Shown: positions 57,359 through 64,000 of the stretch, piece by piece
Layout: each line of letters begins with the position of its first letter
Position numbering within the stretch: the stretch's first letter is position 1
Assembly (NCBI RefSeq): GCF_020804225.1
Contig: NZ_WJBI01000004.1
Span: forward strand, 69,578 to 133,577
Source of the DNA: Methanosarcina sp. DH2
GTDB taxonomy: Archaea; Halobacteriota; Methanosarcinia; Methanosarcinales; Methanosarcinaceae
DNA: 64,000 bases
Direction: 5' to 3'
The notes under the pieces: model-generated
The model's input: the letters and a program-made list of their open reading frames with translations, nothing else
What the model was told of the DNA's origin: nothing
Database searches by the model: none
Made by a program: the position numbers and the translations under genes

Positions 57359-58080
57359 ATTTCTGACTCCTTCTTTGTGTGTTACATTCAAAAACTATTT
57401 ATTCCAGTCTGTTTTATTTTGCATTTCCACCATGGCTAAATTCCATAATCTCATGATTTCTGGACTTCATTCAGGAATACAGCCTATATAACCAACGCAC
57501 TCAAGATCCCCTTGCAATGCTTGCCTTATCACAGGAAGAATACGGTTGAGCTGAGAAACCAGCAGTGCAAAGCAATTTTACTCTCTGCAAATGGTCCTTG
57601 TAATCATATCTCAGACATAGGACAATTTTACAAAGTGCGTAAGTTCAATAAATGAAGCATGTCCCTGTATAAAATACTTCTTACTTTGACAAATCTTTGT
57701 GTTTCACATGAAAAGCTCAAAAAAGAAAGAATGTAAAAAGATTCATAACTGAATTGAATAATGCAAATAATACCTTTTAAGATGTGACTTTAAATCTCAA
57801 ACAACAGACAAATAATAGACTTTTGAACAGTGCTGAAGCTTCAAACCAAACCAATGTCAGTATATAGAATACCTACTCGTATACTACATATTAATGAAGT
57901 TTTATCAATAACGGTTTAACACGGTTTACAGTGATATTTTATTGATGACACTTCTGAGAGAATATATTTTTAATTCTGTGACAACATATTTTCGATTTTG
58001 TGAGAATATGTAGTTTCGGTTAAGAACATGTACTTCGGTTGTACGTTGCGGCGTTTTTATGCATAAAGATTATTCTAAGA
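57359..58080. other. Gene-free region with an IS-end-like motif
   Basis: GTGCGTAAGTTC at 57636-57647 resembles the inner end of the MITE at 52668-52784, without a matching partner end. Near 57960-58040 the words TTTTCGATTTTGTGAGAATATG and similar recur. No gene. Confidence 0.45.
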
Positions 58081-58494
58081 TTATTCGTCTATTCTTTTTT
58101 GAGGTGACTTTCGGGAAGAATTTCTTTTTATTTCTAAAAGTGCCCATAACTTCTCACATTCATCAGCTGTCAGCCCGATCTGTTTGACCAGATATTCTTC
58201 GGTTTTTTCATTTTTTATAGTTCCTTTTAGCAGGTTGCTTACCGTATCCCTGTGGTGCCCTGTTATCCTTTCAATGCTCCGTATCCCGTTTTTTTCGAGA
58301 AAAAGCCGATATATCAGCTTTATTTCAGTTCCGGGCAGATGTTTACGATAAACAGCCGTACCTATCGTCTCCATAAAAAATTTCCCGCAATGCTTGCAGT
58401 AGTATCTCTGATGTCCGGTCTTGTACTTTCCACGTTTTATTACTGCTCTTCCTTCCATCCGGAGATAATATTCGCACTCCGGATTCTGACACAC
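58081..58494 (-). CDS. IS1-like transposase N-terminal fragment (zinc finger plus HTH)
   Basis: 137 residues. The start has CQNPECEYYLRM and YKTGHQRYYCKHCGKFFMET, an InsA-type zinc finger, followed by a helix-turn-helix (NGIRSIERITGHHRDTVSNLL). The rest is short and charged, without the DDE catalytic part of a full IS1-family transposase. It may be an InsA-only gene or a truncated transposase. The start is GTG at 58494; the frame remains open further upstream. Flanking inverted repeats were not found. Confidence 0.65.
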   Translation of the reverse strand: MCQNPECEYYLRMEGRAVIKRGKYKTGHQRYYCKHCGKFFMETIGTAVYRKHLPGTEIKLIYRLFLEKNGIRSIERITGHHRDTVSNLLKGTIKNEKTEEYLVKQIGLTADECEKLWALLEIKRNSSRKSPQKRIDE

Positions 58495-59370
58495 TACCTC
58501 ATCTGTTTTTCTGGTTATACAATTCCCTCCCTGAGTCCCGATTTAACTATCTGGTCTATTCCATCATAAATATAATTCATAAATATAATTTCTCATAAAT
58601 GTCCAGAAATTACCTATATTAATATTCCATAACGGCTTTTCTTCCGGCTGTGAAGTAATATACACATGCTGGATCCGGACAAACAGTTTAGTGTAATTTA
58701 CTAACTGAATTAATTTAATTAGCAAGTTTTGGATTTATTCCTATATTTACTTTACTAATTTCAATGTCTACCAGAAATAGATTTCTATAAAATAAGTCAA
58801 TGATCACTTCAAAAAAAAGAAAAAATTTTAAAAAATATTTTCAATGATCCTTTATGGAAATCCATAAAACATTATTTTTCATATGGAAATCACATATAAG
58901 AAGGCTTTGCGCAGACATAAGAAGTTAAGGATGGAAAAGAGATTGAATGTCACAATCATTGACATGAGAATCTGATATTTCCCTGCAGGAAGGAAGAATA
59001 TAATTACCATCTCTGGTTGAGACGATCACAAATGCCGGCGAAAGAACATGTTTCTATATAATCCACTAACATGACCCTTAGTGTGCAGTGAATTTAGGTT
59101 GTTAATGTGTAATCAAATTGTTATCATTAATATACGGTATAGATTTCAGTACACAACTTAACCAGAGAAATGAGTTCATTTGTTGGTCAGGGCATAAATT
59201 ATGTTCACTCTTGAACATCCGACTGGTTGAATCAATGCATAATTAGTGAGACCGTCCTGAAATAATAGGATAAGCGGTATGAATGATACGGTCATAGTCT
59301 ATTTAATTTTTAAAAAAAACCAGTATTCATAATTAAATTTGATCAACCGACGACTTTACAGCCCGCTACT
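58495..59370. other. Long gene-free region
   Basis: About 880 bp, AT-rich, no gene, tRNA or clear repeat recognised. Confidence 0.35.
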
Positions 59371-60621
59371 TTACAGCCCGTTTGCTCCACATTTTATACT
59401 TATTTCAAATTCGGTACCTCTATCCCTTTTTAAATGAATCTCACTATCTAACTGATCTACCAGAATATTTACAAGCTGCAGGCCAAGTGTATCCGAATTT
59501 TCCGGGTCGACTCTTTCGGGAATACCAATTCCATCATCTGATACGATCAGTGTGTATCCGATACATGTTTCGGTAAATTCTTCTTCATTATTTCTCGGCC
59601 CATTTCTGGTTTTTTCTTCTCTAAGTAGCTTAATTTGGATTTCTCCTTTTTCCCTATTTGGAAATGCATACTTGAAGGAATTGGAAACAAGTTCGTTAAC
59701 AATCATCCCTAACGGAACCGCAATATCCATATCAAAGAAAACGTTTTCCTCAAGATCCAGATTTAAGCTGACATCAGCATTTCCAAGACTGTATGTTTGA
59801 AGAAGGTTCTCAACAAGTTTCTCAAGATATGCCGAGAATTTCAGTTTGTCGATTTCTCCGCCTTCATGCAGTTCCTCGTGGATAAGGGCAATAGACATTA
59901 CTCTATCCTGGCTTTCCTTGAAAGCTTCAAGAACTTCCCACTTCTCAATAGATTCCCTGTTGCTTAACTTTTCAGCCTCAAGATCCAGAAGGGAGGATAT
60001 TACTTGCAGGTTATTTTTGATTCTGTGATGAATTTCCTTTTTACGTGCAAGTTCGGCTTTTGCGAGGATCTCTTCATTCTTCTTCTGTTCTGTCAGGTCT
60101 GTGACCACTATGCACCAGGCGTTCGGAAGTCCCTCGGTCTGTAATGAGCTACTGGAAAGGTACACGGGCAAAGATATACCACCGCCAGTCAGGAGATTGA
60201 TCTCTCCTTTGCCTTTCTCGTGCTCAAGAAATGATTTAAAGATTACAGCGTTCTCAGGCGCTATGTATCGATAGACAGATGTGCCTACAATGGTCGGTAA
60301 AGGCATTCTCAGAAGTTCTGCAAAATGACGGTTACAGTAAAGGATGGTGCCATCACAGGCGAGGGTAGCAGTGCCTTCATTCATAGTTTCCACCAGAACA
60401 CGGTATGCGTGGTCGGCACTATCTACGGTAAAGATCATTTGCCCTTTGGATCCAGGTATCACCAGGGCATCCAGATCCCCTTCACTTATGGCTCTCTTGA
60501 GTTCTTCAGCCTCCCCCAGACGTGTCCTCAGGCTTTCGATCTCGTCCCGCAAGCCACGATTCTCATCTAACAGTGCTTGATACGATCTGGACTCCTGGTT
60601 TTTTGCCAATTTCGAACTCAT
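59371..60621 (-). CDS. PAS sensor histidine kinase of the HisKA_2 type, kaiB operon
   Basis: 416 residues from ATG 60621; a TTG 7 codons upstream is less likely. Order: coiled coil (about 10-45, LDENRGLRDEIESLRTRLGEAE), a PAS domain (about 70-185), HisKA_2 with HHRIKNNLQVISSLLDLEAEKL (phospho-acceptor His near residue 199), and HATPase with NELVSNSFKYAFPN, DDGIGIP and LGLQLVNILVDQL. Catalytic motifs are complete, no membrane segment. It follows two kaiB-like genes on the same strand, 42 nt after the second, so probably one operon. The PAS domain and KaiB proteins may set its input. Confidence 0.9.
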   Translation of the reverse strand: MSSKLAKNQESRSYQALLDENRGLRDEIESLRTRLGEAEELKRAISEGDLDALVIPGSKGQMIFTVDSADHAYRVLVETMNEGTATLACDGTILYCNRHFAELLRMPLPTIVGTSVYRYIAPENAVIFKSFLEHEKGKGEINLLTGGGISLPVYLSSSSLQTEGLPNAWCIVVTDLTEQKKNEEILAKAELARKKEIHHRIKNNLQVISSLLDLEAEKLSNRESIEKWEVLEAFKESQDRVMSIALIHEELHEGGEIDKLKFSAYLEKLVENLLQTYSLGNADVSLNLDLEENVFFDMDIAVPLGMIVNELVSNSFKYAFPNREKGEIQIKLLREEKTRNGPRNNEEEFTETCIGYTLIVSDDGIGIPERVDPENSDTLGLQLVNILVDQLDSEIHLKRDRGTEFEISIKCGANGL

Positions 60622-60663
60622 GTTTACAACGCCCTTCCCCAAAAATCGACTCCCAAACGTTGA

Positions 60664-61050
60664 TTATTTTCCATATTCTTTATATTCTTTATTAGTTTTG
60701 GATTTCAGATCCATCCCAACCAGGACCCTTTCGGTGTCCGCCATGCTGCCTATTAGCTTCCTTAAAGGTGGCGGAAGCTCTTTTATGAGAGTTGGAGCTG
60801 CCACTATCTGGCCATCTATGGCGAAAACCGGATTTTGATATATATCGATAACCTTTAACTGATGCCTGCCGGACAGATACTCTTCACATATGCGCTTGAT
60901 ATTATCTATTGCCTGCACCGATTTGGGTCCCATCCCCACAACATAGAGGCGTAAGACATATTTGACATCTCCGGTTCTGTACGGGGCTTCCTCAAAGGCT
61001 GCTGTGGAATCCTTGATATCCGATATAGCGATCTCTTCGTTATTGGACAT
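60664..61050 (-). CDS. kaiB: KaiB-like protein (second of pair)
   Basis: 128 residues. A short acidic N-terminus precedes the KaiB thioredoxin-like fold: [29 protein letters not shown], then [39 protein letters not shown] and [11 protein letters not shown]. The residue pattern RLYVxG and IxAxPTLIK(EL/RL)P marks the family. KaiB normally binds KaiC to regulate a phosphorylation cycle; outside cyanobacteria, KaiB proteins have other partners. ATG with GGAGAG upstream. The start overlaps the previous gene's stop by 10 nt, indicating coupled translation. Confidence 0.9.
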   Translation of the reverse strand: MSNNEEIAISDIKDSTAAFEEAPYRTGDVKYVLRLYVVGMGPKSVQAIDNIKRICEEYLSGRHQLKVIDIYQNPVFAIDGQIVAAPTLIKELPPPLRKLIGSMADTERVLVGMDLKSKTNKEYKEYGK

Positions 61051-61396
61051 GAGATCTCTCCGCAGGGCGCAGATCCAGGCCTACAAGGACGCGCTCAGTA
61101 TTCGAGAGATCCCCTATGATTTTCTTTATAGGTTGAGGGAGCTTTCTAACCAGCGTTGGAATAGCTAAGATCTGATCTCCTTTAGCTAACTGTGGGTTTT
61201 CCAGGAGGTCTATGACTTCAATTCTGTACTTGTCGCACAGGTGCTCCTCACAGATCTTCTTTAAATTGGCGAAGGCTGTCAAACTCTTCTTGGTCTGGCC
61301 AGCTACATATAACCTCAAGATATACATTTCCTCTTCAGGCGCAGTATCGGACTCAATAGGATCGGGTCCTTCATAATTTTGTACTATATTTTTCAT
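61040..61396 (-). CDS. kaiB: KaiB-like protein (first of pair)
   Basis: 118 residues from the ATG at 61396. Same family marks: [73 protein letters not shown] and [13 protein letters not shown]. It is the first gene of a kaiB-kaiB-histidine kinase unit, with no kaiC in the window; an unlinked KaiC-like ATPase may be the partner. The 47-bp duplicated sequences upstream (61446-61538) may hold the operon's regulatory sites. Confidence 0.9.
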   Translation of the reverse strand: MKNIVQNYEGPDPIESDTAPEEEMYILRLYVAGQTKKSLTAFANLKKICEEHLCDKYRIEVIDLLENPQLAKGDQILAIPTLVRKLPQPIKKIIGDLSNTERVLVGLDLRPAERSHVQ

Positions 61397-61399
61397 CAA

Positions 61400-62169
61400 A
61401 TATCCGTCACTTTAATTTAAAAAGCTGTCTTTGCTTGGGCCGGAACTTCACTTATAGCCTTGGGGCCATCAATTATAGTAATGTTGGCTGTACTTCACTT
61501 ATAGACTTGGAAACCATCATTATAGTAATGTTGGCTATGGTACAAATAATGCTCATTTGTTCAGCTTCTTGGATATCCACGTGCATAAATACTGCCGTGA
61601 AGAATGGTATTGTTTTTCGATCTTATTGTTTTTCGATCTCATGCTTTCAAGATACGGGTTTTTAACTTTCCTGCGAAGATTCTTCTTTATAGAGCGTTCT
61701 CGTTAAAAATATTCATCAAATTAGATGTGTTAAAGCCCGGAACCTCAAGAAGCTTCTCCGAATTTGATAGGTCCCTATGAGATTCCGGGGTAACTCTTTT
61801 CATGGATGGAAACGACTGCAAATTGACCTATTATGGCAAGTCTTCTTTTGTTTTAGTAGAAATGGCAAAAATATGTTCCCAGTACGCATCTCTAATAATA
61901 TTGGAATTAACCTTTCAGTTTTTCATTCAGTTAATATTTTTTTGCCTGACTATTAAATAATTTTAGAGTAAGAATGTTACAGGTAAGATTTAAAAAGACG
62001 TTTTATAATCTGTTGGGATCTTTAATTTCTTACTATAAATAAAATTTATTGTATATTAATATTCTTACTTCGGTACTGCTATAAATTCAACCAAAAAAAA
62101 CTATTTTGTAAAAAGCCAGCAACCAAAACTCACTGCATAAATAAGGCGAGAAGATATTATGTAATTTAT
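61400..62169. promoter_or_regulatory. Upstream region of the kaiB operon with 47-bp direct duplication
   Basis: Near-identical units lie at 61446-61492 and 61493-61538 (CTTCACTTATAG(C/A)CTTGG... ATTATAGTAATGTTGGCT). The rest (61540-62169) is AT-rich without a gene. The duplication lies 50-140 nt before the first kaiB start and could hold regulator sites. Confidence 0.55.
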
Positions 62170-62325
62170 CAATATAGAAATTTTTAACTAGTTTTCAATA
62201 TAGAAATTTTTAACTAGTTTTCAATATAGAAATTTTTAACTAGTTTTCAATATAGAAATTTTTAACTAGTTTTCAATATATAAATTTTTAACTAGTTTTC
62301 AATATAGAAATTTTTAACTAGTTTT
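62170..62325. repeat. 26-bp direct repeat array, six copies
   Basis: Unit CAATATAGAAATTTTTAACT followed by AGTTTT, repeated six times at exactly 26-bp spacing (62170, 62196, 62222, 62248, 62274, 62300). One copy carries a single change (TAT-AAATT). The core TAACTAGTT is palindromic. Such regular iteron-like arrays can bind a repeated protein. No rep or orc1 gene is near. Confidence 0.9.
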
Positions 62326-62579
62326 AATAACAAATCTGGACTTTTTCAGTAAAGTAAGTGGTCATCTTAATTGAAAACCAGTAAAAACTCAATCCAAAGA
62401 AACTTCAGGATTCCGTTTCTAGAATTGTATCTATTTTTTCCTCAATTTTCCTCGATTACGGAATAGTTTCTAAATAAAATTATGAAATTACGGAGACTGT
62501 TAATCTATTCTGTTAATCTATTTATATTACTTTTTAGGACTTGCAAGAATATATTAATCTAGCCTCATAATATCGTTTC

Positions 62580-63002
62580 ATGCCTGTAGAAACAAGAGAA
62601 ATTTCAGTCACTGGAAAAGAAGATTGCGGAATTGTTGATATCACTGAAACAATCTCAGAGGAAGTCAAAAATTCAAAAATAAGAGATGGAACAGTTACGG
62701 TTTTTTGCATCGGGTCAACAGGAGCAATAACCACAATGGAATTTGAGCCAAACCTCTCAAAAGATGTTTCAGAAACGTTTGATAAGCTGATTCCTCTGAA
62801 TATGGACTATCATCATCATCAGACATGGGGCGATTTCAACGGGGGTTCCCATTTAAGGGCACTACTTATTGGCCCGAGCCTTACAATCCCTTTTGTTGAA
62901 AAAAGCCTGACACTCGGAACATGGCAGCAGATTGTATGCATAAACTTTGATAGGATTAAGAAGGTGAGGAAAATTGTGCTACAGATTATCGGGGAATTTT
63001 AA
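62580..63002 (+). CDS. YjbQ-family protein (secondary thiamine-phosphate synthase / UPF0047)
   Basis: 140 residues, the typical length. Family marks: REISVTGKEDCGIVDITETI at the start, then VTVFCIGSTGAITTMEFEPN, and a His-rich MDYHHHQTWGDFNGGSHLRALLIGPS, with GTWQQIVCINFD near the end. The His and Glu motifs for metal binding are present. No ribosome site precedes the ATG at 62580; a TATA-like box (AATATATT, 62548-62555) sits about 28 nt upstream, fitting a leaderless transcript. Proposed to have thiamine-phosphate synthase-like or general phosphatase activity. Confidence 0.9.
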   Translation: MPVETREISVTGKEDCGIVDITETISEEVKNSKIRDGTVTVFCIGSTGAITTMEFEPNLSKDVSETFDKLIPLNMDYHHHQTWGDFNGGSHLRALLIGPSLTIPFVEKSLTLGTWQQIVCINFDRIKKVRKIVLQIIGEF

Positions 63003-63048
63003 AAGAGATTTTATTTTCTTTAAAGAACTTTGTTCCTTTAAAGGAATT

Positions 63049-63579
63049 TCATTTCTTTAAAAGAGCCTTATTTCTTTTATCTTTTATTTCATTGTCGTTA
63101 TCCTTCAGGCTGCGGATAATATCAGATGAAATTGCAATTCCCATGCAGGTATCCAGCGTCACCGAGGACATAAGCCCTATTACTTTCCCTGCCTGCATTA
63201 TAGGAGAACCGCTATCTCCGGGCTCCGGCATATTATAGCACTGGAAACCGAGAAAAAGTAGTGAAGCCCCGGCATTAACCACCCTGCATCTGATAGTATG
63301 AATATCATTGACAAGCACAGCCTGTTCCAGTTCAGCTGCCTTATCAAGCACGGTAATTTCAAACATGCAGGCAGGGGGAAGCTCTATCAGGGCTAAATCA
63401 AAATCTTTCAAAATGCTCGAAACAGCGAGTTCCATTCCGTCAACTGTTAAATGATCTCCTTTTCCACTACGAAATATATGAGAAACCGTGACCATGTAAG
63501 GCAATCCTTTGAGTAAGATAACAGCGCCGATTGTACAGCGTTTTCCCTTATAGAAAAAAGAACCGCCTGATTTTATCAT
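63049..63579 (-). CDS. Trypsin-fold serine protease-like protein, no signal peptide
   Basis: 176 residues. Chymotrypsin-like motifs are complete: MVTVSHIF carries the catalytic His, DFDLALIELP the Asp, and MPEPGDSGSPIMQAGKVIGLMS the Ser with its oxyanion loop. A compact protein without signal or membrane segment, so a cytosolic location is inferred unless secreted by another route. Target unknown. No partner gene nearby. Confidence 0.82.
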   Translation of the reverse strand: MIKSGGSFFYKGKRCTIGAVILLKGLPYMVTVSHIFRSGKGDHLTVDGMELAVSSILKDFDLALIELPPACMFEITVLDKAAELEQAVLVNDIHTIRCRVVNAGASLLFLGFQCYNMPEPGDSGSPIMQAGKVIGLMSSVTLDTCMGIAISSDIIRSLKDNDNEIKDKRNKALLKK

Positions 63580-64000
63580 GATCTTTCATCAACCTGCTGA
63601 TTTGTTACCTGCTGATTCACTTAGTCCTGGTTTATGGTATTTCAGGTGCTTAGATTAAATTATTTCTTAATTATATTTAGCATTATATATAGGCTGAAAA
63701 TTAGCTTGCAGTTTTACCAGAGAAACAAAAAAGTTGATTTCATTAGTCCTGAGTTTGGGGTTTTGAAGGTTAATTCTTAAGAAATCAGGCAAAAAGGTAT
63801 GGTTGATTGAATTACCTGGCAGGGCACCGGGGTCTTTAGTCTGTCCCAAAAGAAAAAGGACATTGCCGATGGAATCTCCGCTAAACTTCTTCAGTTCAAG
63901 CTCAAATCGATATGAAAAATCGATATGAAGATAAGTCGATACCCGTGAACTGGCAGTCCGGCCCTATAGTCCTCGAGACATCCATATACTGTCGCTCTGT
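63580..64000. other. Right-hand end, no gene recognised
   Basis: Short open frames such as 63667-63849 (minus) lack a ribosome site and coding character. Nothing else was identified to the window edge. Confidence 0.35.

Noticed and set aside
63667-63849. 60-codon minus-strand frame at the right edge
   Set aside because: No ribosome site, no motif, AT-rich spacer.

Overview
The window looks like chromosomal DNA of a Methanosarcina-type methanogenic archaeon. The evidence is the family of secreted surface proteins (TolB-like propeller repeats, PKD, cohesin-like and dockerin-like domains, a PGF-pre-PGF-type domain), the long AT-rich intergenic stretches, TATA-like promoters, GGAG/GGTGA ribosome binding sites, KaiB-like proteins beside a histidine kinase, and HyuA-HyuB fusion. 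The species cannot be fixed from sequence alone.

Layout. 1-410: 3' end of an IS200/IS605-type tnpB with its right end. 414-10 kb: metabolic genes (adenine deaminase, phosphoserine aminotransferase, fused 5-oxoprolinase/hydantoinase), an unusual two-gene unit encoding a 'YGK' repeat membrane protein and an Ig-like protein, and a flavin reductase. 10-15.4 kb: a GAF/PAS histidine kinase and two tandem aldo/keto reductases with C-terminal Fe-S domains. 15.4-22.3 kb: a gene-poor, AT-rich accessory region with a decayed cas1, an intact OLD/PARIS-like ATPase-TOPRIM protein, a degenerate tRNA 3' end, a frameshifted TIR fragment and small membrane proteins. This reads as a defence-island remnant. 22.6-27.4 kb: small enzymes (carboxymuconolactone decarboxylase family, GNAT, cupin, nitroreductase-like), dispersed repeats and an MscL-like remnant. 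27.4-35.6 kb: three large surface-protein genes, one with a cohesin-like and one with a dockerin-like domain, with a duplicated and decayed junction between them. 36.6-43.4 kb: YihY/BrkB membrane protein, a ferredoxin-like QueG-related protein, a Na+/solute symporter with an unlisted 39-residue partner, and a flippase. 45-47 kb: a NosD-like surface protein interrupted by one in-frame UGA. 47.8-54.2 kb: a DUF1328 miniprotein, a zinc-ribbon gene pair, a DUF1015 protein and a metallo-beta-lactamase/rhodanese protein. 54.8-63.6 kb: a strong candidate structured RNA, a secreted-type metallopeptidase-like protein, a surface protein, an IS1-like transposase fragment, a kaiB-kaiB-histidine kinase operon, a YjbQ protein and a trypsin-like protease.

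The most noteworthy items are the three-stem candidate RNA at 54815-54921, the decayed defence cluster at 17.2-21.6 kb, two genes whose best-placed start codon is AUA, the UGA-interrupted surface gene, the cohesin/dockerin pair, and the YGK-repeat protein. All function calls come from reading motifs by eye; no database search was run.
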